A stretch of 52,399 nt of DNA from GCA-016699105 sp036518915 (GCA_036518915.1 DATDME010000098.1:1-52399), one strand, 5' to 3'. Positions 7,673-16,456 are shown, counted from the first letter of the stretch. Notes: generated from the sequence alone by a model not told the origin. Numbers and translations: made by a program.

Positions 7673-8956
7673 TCACCTCCGAAAGGATCGTCTGAGCCCC
7701 AGGTACACGGCGAGGGTGAGGGGCAGGAAAAGGGCGAGCTGCCAGCGGTACATGGCTTCAAAGCCCTGGCCTGATGTGAGCCAGAGCAGAAGCATTGGCG
7801 CCATGTAGAGCAATCGGTAGAGTGTGCTACCGAGGCTACCGATGGTGCTGCGGCGGTCGGCTGGGGTTTCGCGCTGGATGATTGGGCTGGATACCCGGCC
7901 GAACCAGCCGCGGGTGAGGCCCATGAGGCCAAACAGCCAGATAGTGCCGGCATTCACGCTCAGGCTAAAGGTGGCCATGGCGGTGAGAGCCATGACGGCG
8001 CCAATCGCGAAGAGCGTAGCGGGTTGGGTGCGGAGGTACCATTTGCGCAGCGGTTTGATGCTTGGTAGCCGCTTGCCAAGGCTGGTGAGCGCGAAGTTGC
8101 CGGCCCAAGCCGCGCCGATGACGGCGGTTGGTACATGGACCGCCACTAACATAGGCGAGAGCAGCCAGACGCTGGCGTGGGTGAACTCAGCTCCGATGGC
8201 TTGGGCGGCTAGGGCCCAAGCGAGACGATAAGGCGGACGGAAGGCTTCCCGCGTGATCCGCCACATATCTCTCCAGGCTTCCAGCGTAAGTTTCCAAACG
8301 CTGGTGCGCTCGCCGGTGCTGTTGCGGTTGGGGAGGAGCGGTCCAGTTTCGTACAGAAAGTACGTCGTGATCGCCCCAAGTACCGTGAGCGTCCCAGTGG
8401 CGGCCATACCGAGGCGCGCGCCGGCTAATCCGAGCCAGCCGCCGATGAGCATGCTGGGAATGTTGGTGGCCACCCGGATGAGTTCCATCTGGCCCTGGTG
8501 ATGGTCGTAGAGTCGGTGAGCAGTTTGCTCGTCGGATTCGTTTGGACGACGGTAGGCCGGAACGAGTCTCACTGTATACCACTTCACAAGTGAGCGGTCG
8601 GCGTCGCTGGAAGTAGCCATGCCGAGACCCAGGACGACCTCGGCAATTACCGCGACGGCGAAGTTGGGCGCCAGCGCGTACAGGAGCCAGCCACCGGTGG
8701 CAATGACGTCGCCAACCAGATTGGCCAGGCGCGGGCTGTAGCGGTCGGCCAGGTAGCCCGTTGGAACGTTGGCCATGATCATCACCGCCATGAAGATGAG
8801 CTGCAGGGCGACAATTTGGCCCCAGCTCATGCCCAGGCTGATCTGCCAAAACAGTGTGATGATCGGCATGTCGAAGATGGTGCTGGTGAGCGCGTTCTCG
8901 AGCTTAAGCAGCAGTAAGCTGCGCTCGAATGGTGGTTGGCGGAAGTAGTGAAGCAT
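7673..8956 (-). CDS. Major facilitator superfamily transporter
   Basis: A 427-residue polytopic membrane protein with about 12 hydrophobic segments, of usual MFS length. The segment-2/3 loop (GYLADRYSPRLANLVGD) is the characteristic MFS motif A (GxLADRxxxR), and an aspartate-rich loop lies near 130-160. The ATG at 8956 has GAAAGGA upstream. Substrate is unknown; drug or metabolite export is the usual role of such solitary MFS genes. It is preceded by a leader with its own promoter, a short ORF and an intrinsic terminator (9055-9254), an arrangement often used for conditional expression of efflux genes. Confidence 0.85.
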   Translation of the reverse strand: MLHYFRQPPFERSLLLLKLENALTSTIFDMPIITLFWQISLGMSWGQIVALQLIFMAVMIMANVPTGYLADRYSPRLANLVGDVIATGGWLLYALAPNFAVAVIAEVVLGLGMATSSDADRSLVKWYTVRLVPAYRRPNESDEQTAHRLYDHHQGQMELIRVATNIPSMLIGGWLGLAGARLGMAATGTLTVLGAITTYFLYETGPLLPNRNSTGERTSVWKLTLEAWRDMWRITREAFRPPYRLAWALAAQAIGAEFTHASVWLLSPMLVAVHVPTAVIGAAWAGNFALTSLGKRLPSIKPLRKWYLRTQPATLFAIGAVMALTAMATFSLSVNAGTIWLFGLMGLTRGWFGRVSSPIIQRETPADRRSTIGSLGSTLYRLLYMAPMLLLWLTSGQGFEAMYRWQLALFLPLTLAVYLGLRRSFRR

Positions 8957-9054
8957 GTCCGTGTCCTTTCAGACGGAGGTGTGAATGATCTCGCTCGCCG
9001 GGTTATCGGGAGCGATAGGGGACCTCTGACGGCCGGAAGGTAGTTGTATATACG

Positions 9055-9080
9055 AAAAACCTCCGGGGTAAGTCGGAGGC
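9055..9080 (-). terminator. Intrinsic terminator or attenuator in the MFS leader
   Basis: On the minus strand CCTCCG - loop - CGGAGG is followed by TTTTT. It stands about 100 nt upstream of the MFS start and 32 nt after the short leader ORF, between promoter and gene. It can act as an attenuator for MFS or simply end a small RNA. Confidence 0.7.
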
Positions 9081-9111
9081 TCGCTATCGATTCAGATGTA
9101 ACGCGGTAGAG

Positions 9112-9216
9112 TTACGAAATCATAGGAGCCACAGCTTGGACACGGGCAAACAGCACCAGCCCATGCATAGAATGGGCGGTCTTGGCGGTCCAAATTGTGG
9201 CTACTAAATGATTCAT
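9112..9216 (-). CDS. Candidate 34-residue leader ORF of the MFS transcript
   Basis: The ATG at 9216 lies 9 nt after a -10 box and behind a weak TAAGG. The peptide starts MNHLVATIWTAKTAHSMHGL. An overlapping frame in the same region (about 9094-9210) encodes a more protein-like string ending AVCPCPSCGSYDFVTLPRYI, but it has only a TTG start. Either may be translated. I infer a regulatory leader rather than a functional protein. Confidence 0.3.
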   Translation of the reverse strand: MNHLVATIWTAKTAHSMHGLVLFARVQAVAPMIS

Positions 9217-9225
9217 AGTTGCCTT

Positions 9226-9254
9226 ACTGTAACATGCATGAGCGGTTTGGTCAA
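9226..9254 (-). promoter_or_regulatory. Promoter of the MFS leader transcript
   Basis: On the minus strand TTGACC (9254-9249), a 17-base spacer, TACAGT (9231-9226). Transcription would start near 9219, giving a leader of about 260 nt before the MFS gene, with an internal terminator. Confidence 0.65.
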
Positions 9255-9266
9255 ATTTCGGATTCA

Positions 9267-10412
9267 TTAGGCGGCTAGTTGCTCTGCGTCGTGCTTAAGG
9301 CGCTCAGTGATGAAGCGGGTGTGTTGTTCGCAGTGTTCGTGATAGGCTGTTTCAGAGGCATTTTCGGTGTGGGCCGGTAGTTGCTCTTCGCGGTAGGTCC
9401 GCGCGATCCGTGCGAGGAGCGGTTGCGAGACGTTTTGGCTCGCAGGGAACTCCCGCTCGCTTCGTAAATAGTCTAAACCGGTGTACAGCCAATTAAGGGT
9501 GTTACGAAAGCCATAATCGTTATCGCCATGGGCACCGGTGAGGGTAGCGTAGTTGTTGTTGTATCCACCCACACCTTCTTGATGGGGGTATTGATATGCG
9601 GCCTCAGTGTGAACGCCGTCAAAACCTTCGAGTAGCTGCTTGTCGGTGGCGCAAATCAAATTAACTGATACGGCTTCCGGGGGAACTCCGCTGGCTAGTA
9701 AGTTACCAACAGCATGCCTCATTTGTGAACCAGTGATTGACCAGTCATCGACTATGACTACGCCGTCTTGGGCAAACTTGGCGGCTTGTTGGTCTTCAAT
9801 TGGCTTTTCGAGGTTGAAGGTCACGAGGCGTTGTTCGAAATCTGGGTTAGTTTCATGCATATGTCGCGAGATTGATTCAAACACGTAGGCGGATGATCGC
9901 CCTGGTCGAATGCCGACGTATAGGGGGCCATTAGAATCAGCTAACCGGTCGGTTAGTGCCCGCACTATGGTTTCGGTGCCGTGCTGGTATTCTGGTTCGC
10001 CGATGAATCGGAGATCTTTTGCCATACGTTCAGCCGTTTCGCTGAATTCTTGGTAACGCTCTCCGCCATAGGTATCAAATAAGCTCTTTAGCTCATTGAG
10101 CCGGTCGTAGAGATTTTGGACGAGTTCGGCCTCAGAATACCCCACAAGATGATCGCTTGCATAATCTTCCCGCAGCTCGTGTGGCAGTTTTCCCTCGTCA
10201 GATAAGCGATCCAAGGCATCATTACGGACTACGAGCACGTTATGGGTCGAGCGTTTCAGGATCTCAACTGGATTTGTCGCCAGGTTTTCGAGGGTGGGCG
10301 CTGGCGCGCTACGTCGTAGCACTTCTTGCTCTGGCGAAACGTGCAGTTCAGCCACAGGCGATGGTTGTTCTTGCTTTTCGGCGGTGCGCCCAAAGCGCTC
10401 CAATAAGCCCAC
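9267..10412 (-). CDS. Phosphoribosyltransferase-like protein
   Basis: A 381-residue soluble protein. Residues about 218-231 read VVIVDDWSITGSQM, which matches the PRPP-binding loop of type I phosphoribosyltransferases (four hydrophobic residues, two acidic, TG). The block GIRPGRSSAYVFESIS lies upstream at about 167-182. The N-terminal 150 residues are helical and charged and do not match a family I know. Base or substrate cannot be told. I chose GTG 10412, which has GAGGA 5 nt upstream; an in-frame TTG at 10472 lies above a TACAAT box (10446-10441) that probably is the promoter. Some phage and plasmid PRTase-like proteins share only this loop, so catalysis is unproven. Confidence 0.6.
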   Translation of the reverse strand: MGLLERFGRTAEKQEQPSPVAELHVSPEQEVLRRSAPAPTLENLATNPVEILKRSTHNVLVVRNDALDRLSDEGKLPHELREDYASDHLVGYSEAELVQNLYDRLNELKSLFDTYGGERYQEFSETAERMAKDLRFIGEPEYQHGTETIVRALTDRLADSNGPLYVGIRPGRSSAYVFESISRHMHETNPDFEQRLVTFNLEKPIEDQQAAKFAQDGVVIVDDWSITGSQMRHAVGNLLASGVPPEAVSVNLICATDKQLLEGFDGVHTEAAYQYPHQEGVGGYNNNYATLTGAHGDNDYGFRNTLNWLYTGLDYLRSEREFPASQNVSQPLLARIARTYREEQLPAHTENASETAYHEHCEQHTRFITERLKHDAEQLAA

Positions 10413-10433
10413 AATAGTCCTCGAGGTTGTCTT

Positions 10434-10719
10434 ATGACCGATTGTACACGAAAAAATCACCTGATGCCTCAAATTATGATTGAGACCTCGGGCGGTGTCC
10501 GCTTTTTGCTCTCGATGGAAAGCTACTCGTATGCTTGCCTCACTGCCAGTGTCGATGAACGCGGCTGCGGTTTCGCGACCCCGGGCGTTGTCGTCGACCT
10601 CGACCTTGTAGGTCGCTGGGATTGAGGTGCGGCCGGGTGATCTGGCCGATCAGTCTCAGCGGCTGGCTGATAGTGCCTGGGAATCCCGGAGCCAGGTGCG
10701 TTTACAGGATTCTCAGTAA
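10434..10719 (+). pseudogene. Frameshifted small gene, unknown function
   Basis: The ATG at 10434 has a GAGG site 7 nt upstream and runs for 63 codons (ending GVVVDLDLVGRWD) before a TGA. Deleting one G from the GGG at 10618-10620 fuses it to a second open stretch (IEVRPGDLADQSQRLADSAW...) that ends with TAA at 10719, giving a 94-residue soluble protein. No family recognised. It is divergent from the phosphoribosyltransferase-like gene, 21 nt apart, and both use the same palindrome CCTCGAGG (10419-10426) as ribosome binding site. Confidence 0.4.
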
Positions 10720-10747
10720 CCGAACGTTCCCAATTACGCTTACGGTC

Positions 10748-10756
10748 TGATATACT
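10748..10756 (+). promoter_or_regulatory. Extended -10 of ftsK (leaderless)
   Basis: TGATATACT ends 8 nt before the ftsK ATG and no ribosome binding site is present, so the mRNA should start at or next to the start codon. Confidence 0.65.
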
Positions 10757-10764
10757 AACGGCGT

Positions 10765-12996
10765 ATGGCTACCAAGAAACCGAACAAGCCAAAACCCCGG
10801 GCCACGACGACGCGACGGCGTAAGTCGAAGCCGGAGCCCATGCTGTCGCCGGAGCAGAAGCGCCAGATTGGCGGGGTGGTTTTTGCGGTTCTGGCGGCGC
10901 TGTTTTTGATTGGCGCATTTGGGGTGGGCGGTGATCTGGTGGTGTCGCTGTTTACGGCGGGTAAGTGGGCGATTGGCTTTGCGGCTTATCTGTTGCCGAT
11001 AACATTTGGCACGCTGGCCTGGATGCTATTTTTGCCCGAAGAGCGGACCGTGCGGTTCCTGAATTATCTTGGTCATATTGGGATTTTGGTGGCGCTGGCG
11101 GCGCTGTTCCACGTTGGGCTGGTACGGTCTGATGGCATGGCGGCGGCGCAACAGGGCTTGGGCGGCGGCATGACCGGTTATGCCGTGGCGTCGTGGATGC
11201 TGACGCTGCTGAACGTGCCGGCGTCGGCCATTATTTTATTGGCGGTGATTGCGATTTGTTTGATTTTAGCCACGAACGCCAATTTGGTGACGATTGGGCG
11301 GACCTTGGGCGCAATGTTTACGCGCGAGAAATCGGATGACGAGGACGAGAAGAAAGAGGGTTTGCCGGAGGTGCCGGCGCTGAAGGTGAACGATAATTCG
11401 GGCGCGGCGGCGCCGTCGGCGCTACCGGTGCGGGGCGAGCTCAATGTGGGGGCGATGCCGACCAAACGGCCCGCGCCGGCTCCGGCAGCGGAGCAGGATG
11501 CGTTGACCGCAAAATCTGACGAGCCGTGGGTGGCGCCGTCGTTGGATTTGTTGGCCACGGCGGGCTCAAAGGCGGATGCCGGTGACGTTAAGGCCAACGC
11601 GGGTATCATCCAGCAAACGCTTGAGAGTTTCGGCATTAACGTGACGATGGCCGAGGTGAACGTGGGCCCGACGGTCACGCAATATACCTTTACACCGCCG
11701 GCCGGCGTGAAACTGAATAAGATTACGGGTCTTGATACGAACCTGGCGCTGAGTCTGGCGGCGCATCCTATCCGGATTGAAGCGCCAATCCCCGGCAAGA
11801 GCGCCGTGGGCGTGGAAATCCCCAACAAGAGCATCGCCATGGTGCGGCTGCGGGGGGTGCTCGATTCGCCCGAGTGGAAGAAAGAAGAGGCGCCGCTGAC
11901 ATTTGCGCTGGGCCGGGACGTCAGTGGTGTGCCCATGACGGCCGATTTGGCGAAAATGCCGCACATGCTGATTGCTGGCGCCACGGGCTCGGGTAAGTCG
12001 GGTATGATCAACAGCTTGCTGACGAGTTTGCTGTACCGGAGTTCGCCGAATGAGTTGAAGCTCATTTTAGTGGACCCGAAGCGCGTGGAGTTGGGTCTTT
12101 ACAACGATATTCCGCACCTGCTGACGCCGGTGATTGTTGAGCCCGAGAAAACCATTTCAGCCTTGAAGTGGGCGGTGGCGGAGATGGAGCGGCGGTACAA
12201 GCTGCTGGCCGAGGTGGGCAACCGCAATATTATTGAGTACAACAAGGCGCATCCAGATGAGGCCATGCCCTACATTGTGGTGATTATTGACGAGATGGCG
12301 GATCTGATGGTACTGGCGGCGGCGGATGTGGAATCATTGATTGTGCGCTTGGCGCAGATGGCCCGCGCGATTGGCATTCACCTGGTGCTAGCGACGCAGC
12401 GGCCGAGCGTCGACGTAATCACGGGTATTATTAAGGCTAATATTCCGGCGCGGTTGGCGTTTAGTGTGGCGTCGCAGGTGGATTCGCGCACGATTTTGGA
12501 CCAGATGGGTGCCGAAAAATTGCTGGGTAAGGGCGATATGCTGTTCATGAGTCCTGATTTCATGAAGCCGCGCCGCATCCAGGGTGCGTGGGTCGATGAG
12601 AAGGAAGTGAAGGCGGTCACCGATTATCTGCGCAGCACGCGGGCGCCGGAGTACAACGACGAAGTATTGGCGCAGAAGGTCAGCATCGGCAAGGGTGGCG
12701 GTGGCGGTGGCGACGGTGACTTTGGCGAGCCGGATGACGACATGTTCGATGAAGCGGCCGAGGCGGTGTTCCGCGCGGGCAAGGCGTCGGCGAGCATGCT
12801 GCAGCGGCGGCTGCGGATTGGCTACGCCCGCGCGGCGCGTTTGCTTGATTTGCTCGAGGAGCGCGGCATCATTGGCCCGGCCGACGGCGCCCGGCCGCGC
12901 GACGTACTCATTAGCGACTTGAGCCAAATCCGCGGCGCGGCCGTGGGCGGCGGCGGCGATGACGTGATGCGGCCGGCCGAACCGTATGACGAATAG
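10765..12996 (+). CDS. ftsK: DNA translocase FtsK/SpoIIIE
   Basis: Membrane-anchored ATP-driven DNA pump that clears the chromosome from the closing division septum. It has 743 residues: a basic N-terminus, four to five membrane helices (about 30-170), an acidic and Pro/Ala-rich linker (about 190-250), the motor domain with Walker A GATGSGKS at 405-412 and Walker B IIDEMADLMVLA near 507-518, a Gly-rich spacer near 650, and the C-terminal winged-helix gamma domain (about 662-720, KASASMLQRRLRIGYARAAR). The family usually runs 700-1300 residues, so this is a short-linker form. Its mRNA appears leaderless. The XerD-type recombinase at 35717 is a natural partner. Confidence 0.96.
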   Translation: MATKKPNKPKPRATTTRRRKSKPEPMLSPEQKRQIGGVVFAVLAALFLIGAFGVGGDLVVSLFTAGKWAIGFAAYLLPITFGTLAWMLFLPEERTVRFLNYLGHIGILVALAALFHVGLVRSDGMAAAQQGLGGGMTGYAVASWMLTLLNVPASAIILLAVIAICLILATNANLVTIGRTLGAMFTREKSDDEDEKKEGLPEVPALKVNDNSGAAAPSALPVRGELNVGAMPTKRPAPAPAAEQDALTAKSDEPWVAPSLDLLATAGSKADAGDVKANAGIIQQTLESFGINVTMAEVNVGPTVTQYTFTPPAGVKLNKITGLDTNLALSLAAHPIRIEAPIPGKSAVGVEIPNKSIAMVRLRGVLDSPEWKKEEAPLTFALGRDVSGVPMTADLAKMPHMLIAGATGSGKSGMINSLLTSLLYRSSPNELKLILVDPKRVELGLYNDIPHLLTPVIVEPEKTISALKWAVAEMERRYKLLAEVGNRNIIEYNKAHPDEAMPYIVVIIDEMADLMVLAAADVESLIVRLAQMARAIGIHLVLATQRPSVDVITGIIKANIPARLAFSVASQVDSRTILDQMGAEKLLGKGDMLFMSPDFMKPRRIQGAWVDEKEVKAVTDYLRSTRAPEYNDEVLAQKVSIGKGGGGGGDGDFGEPDDDMFDEAAEAVFRAGKASASMLQRRLRIGYARAARLLDLLEERGIIGPADGARPRDVLISDLSQIRGAAVGGGGDDVMRPAEPYDE

Positions 12997-13034
12997 CGCG
13001 AGAAGCTGCTCGCTCACGCCTGATACAACACGCC

Positions 13035-13043
13035 TGATACAAT
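13035..13043 (+). promoter_or_regulatory. Extended -10 of the RodZ-like gene (leaderless)
   Basis: TGATACAAT ends 6 nt before the ATG. A near-copy of the same 14 bases (ACGCCTGATACAAC) lies directly upstream, making a tandem pair. Confidence 0.65.
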
Positions 13044-13049
13044 AGGGTC

Positions 13050-14051
13050 ATGCCTGAAGAGCTGAAGACCCCGCAGACATCCGAAGCAGCCAAGACATCA
13101 GAACCAGCGGCTCCGGTGGTTGGCCCGCAACTGAAAGCCCGGCGCCAAGCACTTCGCATGAGCTTGGCACAAGTTGAAATCGCCACCAAGATCCGGGGCA
13201 AGTATTTAACGGCATTGGAAGCTGGCGATTATGCCAAGCTGCCAAACGACATTTACTCGCGTGGCTTTGTGCAGCATTACGCGAACCATCTGGGGCTGGA
13301 TGGCCCGGCGCTGGCGGCGGCGTATGTGGCGGAGCGGGGTGGTTTGAAGCGCGGCGCCACCCGGCGGCCCCAGTTGGAGCGGCCGCGGCGCCTGGTGTTT
13401 ACTGGCCAAATTGTGGGCTTGGGGGTGGTGTTGTTGGCTGTGGCGGGGGTTTTGGCTTATTTACTGTGGCAGTTTTCGGCGCTGGCGGGGTCGCCGCGGC
13501 TGAGCGTGACAAGCCCTGACGGCGACCGATCGCTGACGGGTAGCGTCATTGATGTGACCGGCTCCACCACGCCGGGTTCAGACGTCAAGGTGGACGACTC
13601 GCCAGTGTTGACAGATACCGACGGTAACTTCAGCGAAAAGGTGGCATTGCACGACGGCGTGAACGTTATCCACATCACGAGCATGAGTAAGTTGGGCAAG
13701 ACCACAACGGTGACGCGGAATATCCTGGCGACCTTACCGAAGGTGGAGGCCACGCAAGTGACGGTGCCGCCAGCGGTGTTTGATGGCGTGGCCGTGGCGG
13801 TGAGCGTGTCGGAGACGACTTCGATGGTGGTTAATGTGGATGGCAAAGAGGCTTGGCGGGGGACGGTGGTGGCTGGCCGCAGTATGGTGTTTACCGGCAA
13901 AGACGATATTAACCTCACGACCGGTAACGCTGGCGTGACGTCGGTGGTGGTAACTAACCGGGTGGTGGCGGCTAAGAAAATTGACAGTTTGGGCCGGCCG
14001 GGCGAAATTCGGCGCGGCCAAGATTTTGCGAAAGATACGGTTATCCCGTAA
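13050..14051 (+). CDS. RodZ-like membrane protein with N-terminal helix-turn-helix
   Basis: A 333-residue bitopic protein with RodZ layout: cytoplasmic Cro/C1-type helix-turn-helix (about 27-95, LKARRQALRMSLAQVEIATK), basic juxtamembrane stretch, one membrane helix (about 118-140) and an extracellular part with an Ig-like segment (about 145-230) and a beta domain resembling the RodZ C-terminal domain (about 235-315). RodZ links the cell-shape cytoskeleton to wall synthesis. The ATG is 6 nt after a -10 box, so the transcript is leaderless. It follows ftsK closely. A membrane-bound regulator is the alternative. Confidence 0.82.
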   Translation: MPEELKTPQTSEAAKTSEPAAPVVGPQLKARRQALRMSLAQVEIATKIRGKYLTALEAGDYAKLPNDIYSRGFVQHYANHLGLDGPALAAAYVAERGGLKRGATRRPQLERPRRLVFTGQIVGLGVVLLAVAGVLAYLLWQFSALAGSPRLSVTSPDGDRSLTGSVIDVTGSTTPGSDVKVDDSPVLTDTDGNFSEKVALHDGVNVIHITSMSKLGKTTTVTRNILATLPKVEATQVTVPPAVFDGVAVAVSVSETTSMVVNVDGKEAWRGTVVAGRSMVFTGKDDINLTTGNAGVTSVVVTNRVVAAKKIDSLGRPGEIRRGQDFAKDTVIP

Positions 14052-14095
14052 GCTGGAACCGAATATCGCTCTTCAACGAGCGAGAAAGGAAGGTT

Positions 14096-14593
14096 ATGGC
14101 CAAAGATTTTTCATTTGATGTGGTGAGTGATTATGATCCGGCAGAAATGCTGAATGCGGTGGACCAGGCGCAGCGTGAACTGGGTCAGCGGTACGATTTT
14201 AAGGGCACGTCAGCGAGCGTGGAGTTCGCCGATGGCAAAACCGGTCTCAACCTCACCGGTGATAGCAAGAACCAGCTGGACGCCATTGTGGACGTGCTGC
14301 AGAGCAAGTTGATTAAGCGCGGCGTGTCGTTGAAGGTGCTGGATCTTGGCAAAGAGCCGGTACAGGGCGGCAAGGAAATGCGCTGGAATATTCCGTTTAA
14401 GAAGGGTCTCGATCAAGATAAGGCCAAACAGCTGACTAAAGTGATTCGGGACGGGTTTCCGAAAGCTAAGGCCCAAATTCAGGGCGACGCGGTGCGCGTG
14501 AGCTCAACCAGTAAAGATGATCTGCAGGGTGTGATTGCTTTGCTCAGGGGAAAAGATTTCGATTTCCCGCTGGATTTCCAGAATTATCGTTAA
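14096..14593 (+). CDS. yajQ: YajQ-family nucleotide-binding protein
   Basis: A 165-residue protein that aligns along its whole length with the YajQ/DUF520 family (start FSFDVVSDYDPAEMLNAVDQ, then RYDFKG, end SKDDLQGVIALLRGKDFDFP and FQNYR). Members have two ferredoxin-like folds and bind nucleotides; some bind cyclic-di-GMP and some tRNA. Cytoplasmic. An AAGGAAGG ribosome binding site precedes the ATG. It sits between the RodZ-like gene and recA with no functional link visible. Confidence 0.93.
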   Translation: MAKDFSFDVVSDYDPAEMLNAVDQAQRELGQRYDFKGTSASVEFADGKTGLNLTGDSKNQLDAIVDVLQSKLIKRGVSLKVLDLGKEPVQGGKEMRWNIPFKKGLDQDKAKQLTKVIRDGFPKAKAQIQGDAVRVSSTSKDDLQGVIALLRGKDFDFPLDFQNYR

Positions 14594-14596
14594 GCC

Positions 14597-14626
14597 TTGA
14601 CGTCCGGTTTTTGTTCGCTCTATAGT
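14597..14626 (+). promoter_or_regulatory. recA promoter
   Basis: TTGACG (14597-14602), 18 bases, TATAGT (14621-14626). I see no LexA-type dyad in or near it, so SOS control by a known box is not supported. Confidence 0.7.
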
Positions 14627-14663
14627 GATAGGGTAATAGATAACCAGGACGAAGGACGTTACA

Positions 14664-15722
14664 ATGAGCAGTGAATTAGGGGAGAAGGTTGTGGACGAGA
14701 AGACCGCAAAAAAGGCTGCGGCGCAGGCGAGCGCTGAGCAGAGTGAGCGTTTGAAGGCGATTGACCTGGCAGTCGCGCAAATTGAGAAGCAGTTTGGCGC
14801 TGGTTCCATCATGAAGCTGGGAGACGCCCACAAGATTGATGTGGCGACGATTCCGACGGGTTCGTTGTCGCTGGATTTGGCGCTGGGCGGCGGATTGCCG
14901 CAGGGCCGTATCATTGAGATTTATGGACCAGAATCCAGTGGTAAGACCACCTTGGCGCTGCATGCGGTGGCTGAAGTGCAGAAGAACGGGGGAGTGGCGG
15001 CGTTCGTGGATGCCGAGCACGCCCTTGACCCTGATTACGCGGCTCGTATTGGCGTGAATCTGGACACCTTGCTGATTAGCCAGCCGGATACGGGTGAACA
15101 GGCGCTGGAAATTACCGAGACGCTGGTGCGTAGTTCGGCAGTGGATATTATTGTGATCGACTCCGTGGCGGCTTTAGTGCCCCGCGCTGAAATTGAGGGT
15201 GAGATGGGCGACGCCCATGTGGGTCTGCAGGCCCGTCTCATGAGCCAGGCGCTGCGTAAGTTGACCGGTGTGATTTCCAAGAGTAAGACCACTGTGGTCT
15301 TCCTGAACCAGCTGCGGTTGAAGATTGGCGTGATGTTTGGTAACCCCGAAACTACTGCCGGCGGCCAGGCGCTCAAGTATTACGCGTCGGTGCGCATGGA
15401 TATTCGTGGTACCGAGCAAATCAAAGATGGCGACCAATCCATCGGCAAGCACGTGAAGGTGAAGATTGTGAAGAACAAGGTGGCGCCGCCTTTCCGTGTG
15501 GCTGAGTTCGACATCATGTTCAACGAAGGCATTTCCACGGCTGGCGATCTGATTGACCTGGCAGTAAAACATAACCTCGTTATGAAGTCCGGGGCCTGGT
15601 ACTCATACAAAGATGAGAAGATTGGCCAGGGTCGGGAAGCGGCCAAGCAGTACCTTAAGGACCATCCTGAGCTTATGGAATCCCTAGATAAAGAGATTCG
15701 TAAGCTTGCGGCCCAAAGCTAA
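14664..15722 (+). CDS. recA: Recombinase RecA
   Basis: ATP-dependent strand-exchange protein for homologous recombination and repair. It has 352 residues, the usual size, with Walker A GPESSGKTT at 88-96, the Walker B strand IIVIDSVAALVPRAEIEGEM, loop L2 region FGNPETTAGGQALKYYASVR and the C-terminal domain. The N-terminal 30 residues are an Ala/Lys/Glu-rich helix slightly longer than in E. coli. It has its own promoter and a GAAGGAC ribosome binding site. recX follows after 5 nt, so the two are co-transcribed. Confidence 0.98.
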   Translation: MSSELGEKVVDEKTAKKAAAQASAEQSERLKAIDLAVAQIEKQFGAGSIMKLGDAHKIDVATIPTGSLSLDLALGGGLPQGRIIEIYGPESSGKTTLALHAVAEVQKNGGVAAFVDAEHALDPDYAARIGVNLDTLLISQPDTGEQALEITETLVRSSAVDIIVIDSVAALVPRAEIEGEMGDAHVGLQARLMSQALRKLTGVISKSKTTVVFLNQLRLKIGVMFGNPETTAGGQALKYYASVRMDIRGTEQIKDGDQSIGKHVKVKIVKNKVAPPFRVAEFDIMFNEGISTAGDLIDLAVKHNLVMKSGAWYSYKDEKIGQGREAAKQYLKDHPELMESLDKEIRKLAAQS

Positions 15723-15727
15723 CCGTC

Positions 15728-16336
15728 GTGGTATGCCTTATCACGGCGCTCAAGGCGCAGCAGCGTGACCCTGGCCGCTGTAATGTGTACGTGAACAACC
15801 GGTTTGAGCTGGCGTTGCCGATGCTCGATGTTTCCGCTGAAGGGTTACAGGTTGGGCAGTCGTTACATGAGGACCAGCTTGAGCACCTGCGTCAGCTGGC
15901 CGACCGGGGACAGTGGTATCGGGCGGCGGTGCAGTACCTGGCGGTGCGGCGGCGTAGCCGCCGAGAAATAATGGATTACCTGCGCCGCAAGGAAGCCGAC
16001 CCGGAAGAAATCCCGGCTATCGTTGAACGGCTGGAGTCAAGTGGGTTAGTGGATGATCTGGCGTTTGGTAAGGCGTGGGTAGCCGACCGCCTGGCGCTGC
16101 GGCCACGGAGCCGGCGGCAGCTAGAGCAAGAGCTGCAGGCGAAGGGCTTGTCATTGGCCACCATTGCAACGGTATTGGCGGAGGTGGCGCCAGAAACAGA
16201 GGATAGTGCTTTGTGTCAGCTAATAAGCCGCAAACGCCGGCAATACCCCGATGACGAGCGCCTTATCCGATACCTGCAACGCCAAGGCTATTCGTATGAC
16301 CAGATCAAACAGGTGCTACATGGACTGAGCGAGTAG
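15728..16336 (+). CDS. recX: Regulatory protein RecX
   Basis: RecX binds RecA filaments and limits their activity. The 202-residue product has an N-terminal beta stretch (ITALKAQQRDPGRCNVYVNN) followed by three-helix repeats typical of RecX (RSRREIMDYLRRK, RSRRQLEQELQAKG, DDERLIRYLQRQGYSYDQI). It starts at a GTG 5 nt after the recA stop with no clear ribosome binding site, so translation is probably coupled to recA. Confidence 0.93.
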   Translation: MVCLITALKAQQRDPGRCNVYVNNRFELALPMLDVSAEGLQVGQSLHEDQLEHLRQLADRGQWYRAAVQYLAVRRRSRREIMDYLRRKEADPEEIPAIVERLESSGLVDDLAFGKAWVADRLALRPRSRRQLEQELQAKGLSLATIATVLAEVAPETEDSALCQLISRKRRQYPDDERLIRYLQRQGYSYDQIKQVLHGLSE

Positions 16337-16402
16337 TTATTTGACGGTGACTAGCCGGTAGGTGATGACTGCGACAACGGCCCAAAGCAAAAGAACGACC
16401 AC
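16337..16402 (-). CDS. Possible 21-residue membrane micro-peptide
   Basis: Downstream of the PRC-barrel gene on the same strand, GAGG lies 6 nt before a GTG that encodes VVVLLLWAVVAVITYRLVTVK, a hydrophobic helix with a basic end. It abuts the recX stop. Too short for certainty; it could also be a chance frame. Confidence 0.25.
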   Translation of the reverse strand: MVVLLLWAVVAVITYRLVTVK

Positions 16403-16456
16403 TGATACCCTCGGAGATAATGTCTATGTTAATCCTACGCTGCGGCTAGGGGAGTT

